A stretch of 64,000 nucleotides of DNA. Source: Sinotaia quadrata. Lineage: Eukaryota > Mollusca > Gastropoda > Architaenioglossa > Viviparidae. The position numbers and the translations under genes are program-made. Under the pieces are notes generated by a model that did no database searches, had not been told where the DNA came from, and was given only the letters and a program-made list of their open reading frames with translations. Shown in pieces: positions 46,780 through 59,144 of this stretch (positions within the stretch are counted from its first letter, which is position 1; every line of letters begins with the position of its first letter). The stretch lies in contig CM054179.1 of the NCBI GenBank assembly GCA_028829895.1, positions 50,365,391-50,429,390 of the forward strand, in the 5' to 3' direction.

Positions 46780-48720
46780 CAAGTAAATCAAGTTGTGGAT
46801 TTTAAGAACACCTTTGTCTTTTCCAATTAACATTAAAGAACACACTAGTCCGAGACTTGTGAGCGAAGTACCTACTGACGCGCAAACAAAAAGCGCCACG
46901 ACCCACGCAGACCAACAAGTGAGGAAGCTGTTTGTGTAAAAGGTTGTATACTACTAACCCACTTGTCTTTATACTTGATGCACGAATAGTAAGGGGGGCA
47001 AAAGCAAAGAACTGAATATCACAATGTCTCCAAATCCGGCCAGCAAACGTTAGAGTTAAAGGCATCAGATTTCTTCTTTCACACTCGCTGAACCATGTGA
47101 CATAACGTCTACACTGTATACACTTGGTACATGCGTACTAATAGTGTCTAAAAATTAGCTGTCTTACTCATGTATCGACAAGGGAAGAAACAGAAATGGA
47201 AACTACCTTTTCGTTATCTGTATCATTGCCTCCATTCTTTTTATTTCAAACTGAAATATGAGCTGCTTGAGTCACTTCTGTAAATAGCACCATTTACTCT
47301 GAAGTAGTCAAATTTAAAAGAAACACATTTTACCTGCTTTGTCACGCAAATTGTTGGCATTCATCCAAAAACTACAAAAGTTTTATTAACTTAAATAACT
47401 ATTAGGCAGAAGCAATTATGTCTGAAATGTGGTGCTTCACATTTGGTCATGCACGGTAAGCTTACAAAATATACTCAATTAGGATATTTAGGCAAATTCC
47501 ACATGATGGAACTGAGTTCTATGACCCCACTCATGACTAAGCAGCATAAGCTAACAAAATTAAATTGCTTTGAATACATTATTTTAATCACTTCATTTTC
47601 TTAAAGGTGTATATTTTTTAGTTATGAGAATAGCAAATTTGTACTTGCATTCATCAAGCATTAAATGTTAATGCTTGAGCTAAATTTGTATTTGCCATTG
47701 ATCTGTAATAAATAATAAATTAATAAAGTCACTGGGATCAGGCCACCATGGCTGCAACTCACTTTCCAACAGTCAGAATAATTCTCTTTCAAATCATTTC
47801 ATTAATATAATGGTTGGAAACAGAAATCTGATTATTGTCTGCAGACAATTACACAGCTGTAATCATATTGTCTTGTATTGTTATTTAACAGTGCATTCAA
47901 TTTGCCTTCAATTCACCATAACTTGCATAACAAGTGGAATAAAATTTCCTATGAATGGTCTTTTAAAAAAATTACTTAAACAACTCTATATGAGGGCATA
48001 ATCTAACATTTAAAAAAGTGAGTTAAATTACTGCTATAGTATAGTCAGATTTTAGAATTAGAATTTGGCAAATGTCAGTAAACAATTGAATATTGGGTAT
48101 CTGTAACTAAAACTAAATACATGTAGAATTTCAGCAACCAAAAGACATTATGAATATATGACAAATGGATTAAAAATTATTTTAATTATTAATTAAAACA
48201 GTAAAAAAGTTTAACAAAAACCCTGACACTCTTCCCCCTCATCAACTTGAAATTAAACTGTACTAACTTTTCAACACAAGACAAAGGTTTCCTTTATATA
48301 CATAAGAATGTCTCCTATACATAAACAAAACATAAATTACTTCACTTGACCATGACCTAATGTTAATAATTAATCATGATGTTATTTTAGACTTAGATGT
48401 CTGTGTTTGCACATATACATACAATAAATTTTAAAGTGTTTTTTGATATGACCAAGCTCTATATGATACTCAACCCCTACTTTGGTGGGCATTCAAAATG
48501 TGAGATATATCTGGTATGGTTGGAAGAGAAGAATACAGTGAGGGGAGACAAGTCCCTCTGGAGCAAATCAGGAAGAAGAACATATGAAAATGAAATTTCT
48601 CATGAAATCTCAATGGTGAAAAAATGTTACCAAAACCACCACCAATATTCAAGAATACATGTCATGTGATAATAATAATAATGTGGAGTAAAATTGCCTA
48701 TGTCTATTTCTAGACTTAAT
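46780..48720. other. Intergenic stretch
   Basis: No gene, RNA or clear element recognised. A purine tract on the minus strand near 48226-48243 is discussed under rejected items. Confidence 0.45.
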
Positions 48721-48734
48721 TGTTAATGTCATTG

Positions 48735-49045
48735 TTATATAAATTGTCAAAGTGACAATATCTTATTCTGGGACACTCCTTATGATGGTATTTTTGCGAA
48801 GTGTCAGACTTGGAGTAAACAACTCAGGTTGCAAATATACTACAAAATTACTGGCACAATCGAAACCAGTTCCAACTGGATGAGTAGCTTTTTATATAAA
48901 TTGTCGAAGTGACAATTCTTGGACACTCCTTATGATGGTATTTTTGTGAAGTGTCAGAGTTGGAGTAAACAACTCGGGTTGCAAATATACTACAAAATTG
49001 CTGGAACAATCAAAACCAGTTCCAACTGGATGAGTAGTTTTTCTG
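48735..49045. repeat. ~150-bp tandem duplication
   Basis: Two copies of a segment running from TATAAATTGTCRAAGTGACA through GGACACTCCTTATGATGG to CAGTTCCAACTGGATGAGTA, the second starting near 48893. They differ at a handful of sites and by an 8-10-bp gap. Confidence 0.92.
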
Positions 49046-49785
49046 ACTAATAGTCTTGCCCTTGTTCATAACAAATTCATCTAATTGGGGATGGACCAAA
49101 AGTTTCTTTGTTAAAGAAGTACTCTATTCTAATCACTTTGAATTTGAACATAACTTGAGTCCGGTCAAAAAGCGATTGTTAGCTTATGATAAGATTGGCT
49201 GACTGATAAAGAAAGAATGTGACTTGTTGCAAACCTTGTGATTGTGAACATGTGCCCTTACAGCCACCATCTTTGAAAAGGTTATGTACATTGACTTTAT
49301 TATTTCTCTGAAACTCTTCTTTCATTTCCATGATGAATCATCCATGAACTTGGTTTTATATATATTTATGTTAAATTGAATGCAAATGTCTATGCTAGGA
49401 CAAACTGAACAACTGTCCAGCATTATTGTGAAGTGATATAAATTAGTTATATTTTATTGTCTTACAGTTACACATATTGAATCAACATGCAGGAAAGATA
49501 GGAGGTGGGGGAGGCTTGCTAAATATAGATTAAAGATAGATTTATTTTCTCTTTTATTAAGAAGTTTTCTACCTACGGAAATACTATGTGACGGTAAACG
49601 CTTGTCGTTAATATTGTCGAAGTGAGAAACGTTTTCACTACAGCGCCCGCAAATCCGCCAAGTGCGAGAGAAGAATGGTGTCTTCTGGAGAATTATTAAT
49701 AACATAAATTAAGATTCTCATCACTTGCAATTAGTTCTGATTAGTATATATACACACTTAGTCTTTGCTCATAGAGATGAGGACG

Positions 49786-49857
<72 letters not shown>

Positions 49858-50364
49858 TTTTTTACTCAGATCTACAGTCAGTCAGTCGAGAGGGTGACGT
49901 ACTAAAACGCGCGCGATTACCGGAGTGGAACTTAGGAGAGTTAAATCAAAGCGAAACTCGTCATTCTCCCAGGACCTGCAATAGCGTCACGGGGAGCAAT
50001 TTACCGAATTTAAGGACTGTAAGAGGCAAAGATCAAAGGTCGCCAGTAGACTTCGAAACAGGAAATCAACGATGTCTTCACAGTCCATTTACAGTATGCA
50101 GAGGGTACAGATGTTACCAAGAGACAGTAGTCATTAAAACTTAACTGCCTGTCCTTTACTATAAAGTGAACAAACGAACAAGTTGATGAAACAGAAAGAT
50201 AAGTAAGCAATCTACTGTACACAATCTATGCAGACTACGAACAAAAGGGGTAAAGGACAACGGTCGTATTTATGATCAGTCCAAAATAATCAATGAACCG
50301 TTATGAGTAAGCAAAAAGAAATCAGTCATAATGAAATAGCAATGAAAGAAGAACAGAAATACAT
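49046..50364. other. Intergenic stretch with microsatellites
   Basis: Contains (CT)n and (CA)n at 49787-49857. No gene recognised. Confidence 0.5.
49787..49857. repeat. (CT)n(CA)n microsatellite
   Basis: Perfect CT repeats turn into CA repeats. Confidence 0.98.
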
Positions 50365-50545
50365 AACCCACTAAATACCGCACCAAATACAAAACACCAC
50401 TAAATACCGCACCAAATACAAAACACCATTAAATACCGCACCAAATACAAAACACCATTAAATACCGCACCAAATACAAAACACCACTAAATACCGCACC
50501 AAATACAAAACACCACTAAATACCGCACCAAATACAAAACACCAA
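50365..50545. repeat. 29-bp minisatellite
   Basis: Six and a half nearly identical units of ACTAAATACCGCACCAAATA then CAAAACACC. The only variation is C/T in CACCAYTAAATA, implying very recent expansion. Confidence 0.97.
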
Positions 50546-53500
50546 CCGCAAAAACACATTTCAACAAATCAAATATACATCACAAACTACAATAAACTAT
50601 CATTAATAAATACAGAAACCGCAATCAAGGTGCACATTCACTAGACAGAAACTACTTTTGGGGGGAAAATTAAGAATAAATTAGCTCTATAATTAGCTTA
50701 TGAGCAATAGCTTTAGTTTTGACAGTTAAGTCAAAACAACAAACAACGCCAGATAAATTATTGGTATAATGCATTTTACTTCTTTTCCATGTGATGCTAG
50801 GTTTGTTTGTTTTTAACTGTGTTGTAACTGTTCAATAAAATAATTGACCCATGATCCTTCCCAGACCTTAGGTTATAAAGAGTTCGGGTTTTGTTACACT
50901 GTTGTTTTATTGTATGACTTCTATAATTGTATAATGTTAATTAAAATAAAAAATAATTTAATGGCACAAATCGGTATATTCCATTCTTGTGTAACTACTG
51001 TTAGACAATTAATAATTGACATTATTATAAATATAATTCTTTAAAAGATATATGCTTTTGTTATTATTATTATTACAAGTTATATGCAACCAATCACATG
51101 ACAGTTGATTTTCATTAATATTAACTTTGTTACATATAATATGATTTAACTGGTTGCTGTGTTGCAACCGAACGAAATGGCATCTACCGTCTTTTGATGA
51201 ACTCCCGCGCGAATACCGTTTGATGAAATGTAACAATTCTTGCAGTACAGTGTGTCCAAAAGGCCTGTCTTTTGCTGGTATAAAAAGAAACTATTAATTC
51301 TAACTTTACCCTCTTGTCACACTTATGGGTCATCTTTCCAGATATCCACCCAACTACAACACACTGATAATTGATATAACAACATGATACGTGCATATCA
51401 GACAGCGTAGACAAAATAGTGCGCACACATACACACACCACCACCCTCCTACCGTGACCCCTGCTGTATAGTGTATACCTTTCCAAACCAATACTGCTAC
51501 TGCCCTTCCCTCACTCCAGGCAAAATCAGTTATCAACTTAACAGTGGGTGTCAAAATCCTACATCGAACAGACAACAACAAACATATCGTCCCGTACAAC
51601 CAACAACAAACATATCGTCCCGTACAACCTGCTGATTCCCAACCATCAGCTTGCTACTTGCGACTCGGGCCGACGAAATGGTTCCCGTCATTCCCCCCCC
51701 CCCCAGCTTCCCCCAGTTTAAAAAAGTCAACACAAACCCTTTCAAATGACTATTTTATTATGCCTACACACAAGGAAAAGGCTGTCGAATGACCTAAATA
51801 CAGCGTAGCCGAGCTTTTGAGTTTGAATGCAAAAGCAGTAGCAGTGACAACTGACACTGAGAACCCTTGCGATTTTCAAAACGGATAAACCACACACCTC
51901 TGAACATACTAAAACTAGGTGTCGCTCCAACTATGAACAGTACACTATGTCGCTCATAACTCTGAACAGATTAACACCGTGTCGCTCAAAAATCTGAAGA
52001 CATTAATTTGTATGTTCTCACAGCTGAATCGTTTCCTAGTAATATGCAGTTTAAACATTACAAAATAAGTAGGACATTCGCGATTTTTTTATGTAAGGCA
52101 ACTGATGGGGTTCTTGCTTTCGTTTCTTGCATCTTCGGGAAAAAATTTGTATTCTTTAACTTGCAGAGCAAATTTAACTAATTTTATTTGTCGTGTGAGT
52201 CAGAGAAATTCCTGTTTCGGCAAAATATAAAATCTGAATTGTCCAGAAGCGTCCTGTCATACTAACAGGACTGCTTCGCACAAGAGATAACATACACGTG
52301 CGGTCTGATTAAATGTGCAGCAAGGAAGCAAAGTACCGTAACTCTTGAGAACGCTATCTACGCGGCTTACGTGCGTCACAAATTACGTCCACATGCGTGG
52401 GGTTCATAAAGTAGCTCGATCGCACGTATTTTTTTTTTTTTTTTTTTTGTCAGGATAAAGACAGAACATTAATATTCTGTGTTTTACTGAAGAGTGTGTG
52501 AAATAAGTTAATAGGTGAACACGCTTTCACTCTCGCGTCAAAATCCTGACTGTGACCTGTGTATATCAGAGGTGTAAAAGCTTTTCAGGTGTTTTGACAA
52601 GTTGAACAAGGAGTGACTGTGATCTGTTAATTAGAAAGTTGTTTTTTCAAGCTTCCAAGCGGCGTTACGGAACTGCTCGGGGAAAAAACAAAAAGCGAAA
52701 CCATAGGAACGTTATCACCAAGGGGGAAAATCGAATATCAAAGCTTGCTGGTAATCACCATATCTGGTGTGTCGTTCATGGAAATACAAAGGAACTGTTG
52801 AGTGTTGGGTGCATGTGGCATAATCATGGGGACTTGTTTTCTGCTCTGTTATCACTGCTGTGGCGTTTTGAGAGGATCCGTAATTCTCTTGGGAGGAACC
52901 AAAGGCAAGTCCAAAGAACACTAACAATTATTTACTTACTGCCTGCTCTAGAATGAACATAATGACTATTTCTGTGTTACGAATGATGGTGAAACTTTTA
53001 TTTTATGCACTTATAATCTTTTACATTTATCTTGGCTGAAAGTTTGAAGAATGAGTAAATATTAGTTCGAAATAATGATAAAATAGAAGTGAGAAATTGA
53101 TAATGTTGGTCCTAGTAATGCTCTTGATCAAGGGTGGATGGGCACATTCATTTCAACGAAATTATTCCATTTTTCTGAGCTCCCAAGAGGCCCCACTTCT
53201 TAAACTGTAAAAACTTTTTTTTAAAATCATAAATCAATGATTCGCCTCAGCTCTAGGCAGGATGCGCTACAAATAATAAAGTGCCCTGGAGCAGTGATAA
53301 AGGGGGACTACCAAATCGTGATTTTGGAATATTTAATGAAAATGTTACTGATATTCATTTGCCTGGGGTAATGATTTAAGAAACCAGTTTAGAAACATCA
53401 AGCACAACTTCAGGTTTGTTTATTTTAAATTTTTTTAATCAACATTTATCATGAATTGGTCAACATTGCTCATCATTCCTAGTTAAGCATCCGACATTCA

Positions 53501-53809
53501 TTTCTCTTCATTCTGTATAGCAGAAGCGCTTTCAAGTCGGCAACAATATCTGGGCAGCGGAGTATCATCAACTGCTTAAAATGATGGGACAATGGCTAGC
53601 CATTTAGAATTTTAGGACATAAGATAGAGGCTGCCTGAACAGAACAGGACTAGATATTTTCTTTAGGACAGATATAATTTGAACCAAGATTTGTTAAAAT
53701 AGTGTCGGCATAGTTACCGTTAAATAAATTGTTAAATGTACTAGTAACAGATTGTGACAAATGACTATTATAATTATTGAGATTATATGTAAATATATTC
53801 GGAAACCGA
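50546..53809. other. Intergenic stretch
   Basis: Small local repeats only: AACAAACATATCGTCCCGTA twice near 51577-51625, and a loose TGTCGCTC-containing repeat at 51880-52000. A plus-strand frame at 52639-52956 has no recognisable homology and is not called. Confidence 0.5.
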
Positions 53810-53900
53810 AAATTACTTTGGTAGTTAGGGACAATAGAGCTGTAGGGTGGACATTATTTTTTCCCTCGGATGACTGGGGTTCGATCCAGCTCATGGCGAA
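53810..53900 (+). repeat. Possible tRNA-derived SINE head
   Basis: A box-A-like TGGTAGTTAGGG (about 53819-53830) is followed about 50 bp later by GGTTCGATCC (about 53877-53887), a full match to the pol III box B. The tRNA stems are not intact, so this is not a tRNA gene. No tail was identified. Confidence 0.4.
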
Positions 53901-56900
53901 AACTACGGGTAATGTTTTATCCGCTCTTCATCTCAAAATGGTAGGCAGTGTCTAGTCCATTGAGTAGACTACAAATCCTGAAGATCCGTTGGCAGTTAAT
54001 TTTCGGAAAGAGAAGGTCATTGGCCGCTATAGAGAAAAATTGCATCTAAAATATCCGTAAAATACCATTCTAACCGTCACTCTCCCCATTCATGGCACGT
54101 TATAACCTCCCGTGTACAGAATAAATCCCTCCTATGGCGCTTGTGCACGACTGCAAAATCAGCGAAGTGAATGCAGAAATAACACCCAAAACCCAAATAA
54201 AACTTTAGAGAATTGACTGAGCATGTCTGTCTTAAAAAGACCGGACTCAGTTGGCAACAATTTCAATACGGAGAGAAGAAATGCTGAATCGGGGGGAGGG
54301 GGGAATCTGAGTGTTTCGAATACGTCCAAACTCCAACAAAGTGCTATATCAATGACCTAAATAAGTCCAAAAACTTATAATAGAAAGGAATAACATTAGT
54401 AGAAAAGAAATAGCTAATAATTATAAAGTGGGAAATGAATAAACATAGTGTTCATATCAGAACGTAAGGTTAGAGTTAGACTGACTAAAATTAAAGAAAG
54501 TGCTGCCGGTCGCCGACGACCTTAATCATGCTAGTAGTTCTAGTAACGAGTGTGACTGTTGTAGGTTATGTCAAGTGCTTCTATAAATGAATCTTTCCAG
54601 GGATGTATGGAATTTAAATTCTCTGATGGTCGCTGGTTAAGCATTATGCACTTAAAGTAAACGGCTGGATACTTGAACGTAATCATTAGTCCACTAGTAG
54701 AATGTTGTTCCATGACCAGGCTAAAACTGTGAAAGATAAATGCACATTAAAGCATGTGTCGGTTTGCAATTTAAACGGACACACAAGTTTTATTAACAAA
54801 AGTAAATGTTTGATAGTGCTTTAAAATGGTTATGGATGTAACCTGCATTCTACATTTCCAAATAATAATGAATGATAGTGTTATACAATGGTTACGAATA
54901 CTACTATTTAACCACAACTAGCTAGGTTTAGGTTAAGTGGTGTGGCGTAAAAGAAAATCTTCATGCACCCACTCGTAATAAATCCTCGTTTTATTAAAAA
55001 AAAAAAAAAAAAAAAAACACTTTATCATTCTTTCTACTGATAAAGTAGTGAAATAGACCGCTTGCAGCATGCAAGTCCATTAGCATAGCAACAATGCAGG
55101 TGTGTATATTGTGTGAGTGTATGTACGTGCGTACGCAGGGAGGGTAATAGTTTGGAAGGAAGATGAATACTTTAATTCTTAGCCAAATAATTCTGAATAA
55201 AATAAAGATGAGCTAGTGGACAAGACGATGGTCCGGTCTGACCATACCGAATTGGGAGCATGGAAGAAAACAGTTGACAGAATGCCTGTTGTTCCAAGAC
55301 TGTTCCAAGACCAAATATGCTCGAAGTTTGAGTAAGCGAGAGAAGAAGAAAATACTACTGGCGCCCAAAAGCAAACGATCTGCTTGTCCCTTCCGGTCCC
55401 GAATCTCTCCCCACAAATATGAAAGTATGCAGAAAATCAGCAAGATATATTTTCATGTCTTGTGAAAGAAAATAGACTAAAAGACTTAGTAAGTATACTT
55501 TTTAAATAGATTATCATTTCTCTTTTAAGTTATTTATTTACATTTTTGATCGAACATCTGACTGACTATAAATAAACTTTTATACTAAAGGTCGAAGGTG
55601 AGGGGAGACAAATGATTGCACGAACTAGGATCTTCTTTTTTTTTTTTTTCCCCCTCTATCGCTACGCAACCAAGATTTCCAGAGAGATGATGACCCACTT
55701 TGCTGAGAGCACTCGCTAGTCGAGTTCGGTCAATCGTGCCGTCCCTTGCGCTCTGCACCAAACTAACGCATTATCGATCTCCGCTGTTTGTCCTTTCGCC
55801 CCATCCCCATCCTCCACCCACCCTCTCTGTTCTGAGTTGCACATCTCCGAGACCGAGTGCCAGGATTTAGCAGGTCAACAGTAGCAAACACGTGTCGACA
55901 AACACGCGGTCATGACACGAGGTGAAGTTGTTCACATTCCAGACAGCCTTGCAATGATGATTACTGAATAAGACCACAAGGAAAGGAGACCTAAAAGCTA
56001 TAAATATGCATATATGTAATTAATAATAAAACATTAATTAAAACAAATTTTGTTAAAATTTAATTCACTATTTTCCCCCTGTAAAACATATTCAATGCAT
56101 AAATCAATTCACTCTAAACGGAAATGTAAACTGTTTCATTTGGCCAGGAGACACGAAAAGAGATTTAACTAAAGCTGGTTAACATATTAGTTAACTCTAC
56201 ACAGAAAATGTAAAGTTGCATATGAAGAGGTGAACAAAAGAAAATGAGTAATTAAACCAAGCTATCAAGTTCATAAAAACACCCAAGAAACATTATGAAA
56301 CACCCACACGTGAAATCTGAAACACCCGTAACCTTTCCTTTTATTTTAAACATATGCTATAACCAACCACATGGAAATGATTCTTTAAGAACAGCGCATT
56401 GTACGCTCGTTGAGTACTCGTGTACTCTGCCAACATCATCCATGATCCTACTGTGAGTGAACAGAGAGAAACCCCTTTCTGATGGCGGGGGTTACAAATG
56501 AACACAATGCAAATGTTCACTTCAGTACAGCTGCGCGTACATGAACCTATAAACATCCAGTACCGGACACAATATGACAGTGGACATTCGCACGTGTTAA
56601 TGAACCAATAAACATCCAGTACCGGACACAATATGACAGTGGACTATCGCACTAGTTAATGGCAATGAGAAAAGGATTCTCGCCGTTTTCAAAACACTTC
56701 TCTGAAGACCATCTTACTTCGCAAAAGTGTTCCATAACCTGCAACTACTAACGTGCAATTAGAAATTATTTGTTTCTGAATCAAACTAATGTATAGTGTG
56801 TGAAACTGCTCAATAATCTGCAACTCTCAATATGCAATTAGATGTTTCCTAATTAAACACTACTTAATGAATTAAAATGTTCACTTGTGTGACTCACTGG

Positions 56901-57072
56901 TCAGCGGTGCGACCAGTCAGCGTGACTGTCAGTCAGCTGGGTACGAATGCGTACGTTCGTAAGCAGTCTATGAATGAGATGTGCGCAAATAATGCAAAGC
57001 AAAGAAACAGATTGCGAACAGATGTCACCATCCAACGCATGAAAAGTGCAAGATTCGCTAGAGGAGTTTGGC

Positions 57073-57103
<31 letters not shown>

Positions 57104-58974
57104 TGTTTGTGTGTGCGTGTATGTGTGTTTGTGTGTGTGTGTGTGTTAAAACTACTGCTGCAACTCTGTTGACTGTTCTTTGGAATATGTTGTCTGAAGC
57201 GAGGCATCGTTATGACAGGTGAGTGGACACCAAAGGATGAGCTGTAATATACTTGTCAGAAGTACCAGAGCGATGAATGAGACAAGGGCTGCACATAGTG
57301 CTCAGACTAGTAGTACAGAGCGATGAATGAGACAAGGGAAGCCTTCTGCCTGTGTGAAATGCAGTCCCATAAAAGCTTATAGTGTACAATGAGATGCCGT
57401 TCAAAGTATGTTATTCCCAGGAAGTGGATGACATGACATCTTTTAGCCGAGGGATCTTTAGCGCTCGGTTATACAGAACCGCTTTTAATCATCAAATGAG
57501 ACAGACTAAAGAGATTAAAATGCATCTGTCACCTCAGTAATTAGAAGAAAAATAATGGATTCGTATAATGGCGGGACAAATTAGTGGAACGAAACCAGAA
57601 AGACATTTCGCTGAATTCGTTTAGTCCTGGGGATGATTTGTTCTGAGCAGATGCTGCAGTTGAGTTCTTTCCCTTTCCCGATATAATCATTCACCCTTAC
57701 TGGGGGAAAAGAGATCTGCAGTCTTTAGTCTCCCCATTTAAGTATATTTACATTTAATATACTTATTTCTTTCAAAAGGGAGGTAATCTCTTCCATGCTA
57801 AATATAAACAAAGTGTACTGCGTGTCTCTGATACAACTAATAGTAATACGTGCTAATAAAACCAAAGCCAAAATATAATTTACATTGACCAGTGAACACA
57901 GCAGAATTTGGAATACGAGTCAATGGAGGGGTTTGTGCTTCTGTTTTATTTCAGAGTGGTGGGTGTTACTGTTTGTTTTGCAAACTCATTTTAGTGAGGT
58001 CAGTCAGATCATGCTAGATTAATTCCCACAATTCTTAAAAAACAAAGTCTACAGTGAAGTAAATGTTTCTACCCAGTCATGCAATTATTCATTACAGAGG
58101 TTACCTGAAGTAAATAATGTCTTCTTAGATGAACTACAGCAGCGAATGGTAGTTGGTACCAAAGATCCGTACAAACTTTTATCTTATATACTTATCATTT
58201 GCTTTCTGAGATGAGTTGAGATGGAGAATGCCTTTGATTTGCATCTGTGTATCTCGTGTGACGTAAGTTGTTACAGAAAGATTTCTTTCATGCTTCACTG
58301 TCATATTTATTGCCGCGACACCCTGGGGACTACATAACAGATGTATGTATAGTTATCTAATCCTAAGGTACAACTCTGGGTCGCCACTTTCCATTAACTG
58401 ACTGAATTTTAGTCCGAAAGATTGATGATCACATTCACAGTAGTATGTTAATTCTAATAAAAATACAACTTCCACTTAAATTTAGATTGTTCCGCAAATA
58501 ACTAATCTGAATGTATTCTTTAAAAGACGTCGTATTTATACGCAGCACGCCTCTCTATTAAGTTTTGTCGTTTTGGCAAGATTCATTGTTGTCTTTCATT
58601 AGTACTCTACACTGATCACTTCTATTTCATACACAGATATTCCTCACGAGATCTTTATTGTATACATAACAAAGCAACAGTTCGGAATTAGGGTTGTATG
58701 ATTAGAGTTGCAGCCCTTAAACATTTAAATTCAGTGTTGTGAAATGGTACTGCCACGTACCCGCACAAAATGCCCCGTGTCCCATTTAGCTGTTTCATAA
58801 TTGCGGCTTACTTTGACCATTTCCTCGGAGACAACATGGGTATTTTTCAAAAGGCCATTTTCTCAGCATCCTCGGTCACATGATCGACAACTGAAATGTA
58901 CAGGGAGCCAGCGAAATGCCTCTACATTTCTACAAATTTTAAAAAAGAAAACACTTTCCACATAGACCTGTAAG
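53901..58974. other. Intergenic stretch
   Basis: Poly(A) of about 23 at 54993-55017, poly(T) near 55635, a ~58-bp duplication at 56540-56650, (CG)n(TG)n at 57069-57146, and a 23-bp phrase ending GATGAATGAGACAAGGG repeated near 57270 and 57320. A CpG-rich block at 55690-55900 could be regulatory but carries no exon I can support. Confidence 0.45.
57069..57146. repeat. (CG)n(TG)n microsatellite
   Basis: GCGCGCG run passing into interrupted TG repeats. Confidence 0.96.
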
Positions 58975-58982
58975 ATCTAGAC

Positions 58983-59136
58983 CTTTTTTAGTCACGGACC
59001 CCTTTGAAAATCTGGTGAAAGCTATGGACCCCCTCCCCAGAAAAATGCACATAAGCAGAATATAAAAATATAGTGAATATTTGACATTCCCGACCCCCAT
59101 GAAATCCATCCATGGACCCTTGGTTAAGAACCCTTG
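58983..59136. mobile_element. Short hAT-type MITE, 154 bp
   Basis: Flanked by ATCTAGAC (58975-58982) and ATCTATAC (59137-59144), an 8-bp target duplication with one mismatch that fits the hAT preference nTCTAGAn. The right end read inverted begins CAAGGGTTCTTAACC. Both ends carry GGACCC phrases in opposite orientation. No coding capacity. Confidence 0.75.
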
Positions 59137-59144
59137 ATCTATAC

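Noticed and set aside
47334..47372. Possible small minus-strand exon (MNANNLRDKA with a phase-1 donor)
   Set aside because: It could join exon 2 in phase but encodes no signal peptide and has only a marginal acceptor; exon 1 at 44.6 kb explains the gene.
48200..48300. Minus-strand purine tract GAGGGGGAAGAG followed by TG, like the PPT of an LTR retrotransposon
   Set aside because: No LTR pair, integrase or reverse transcriptase frame was found beside it.
52639..52956. 105-residue plus-strand frame
   Set aside because: No family motif, splice context or repeat support; could be chance in a GC-richer stretch.
53877..53887. GGTTCGATCC as part of a tRNA gene
   Set aside because: Acceptor and anticodon stems do not form; better explained as a SINE-type pol III box B.
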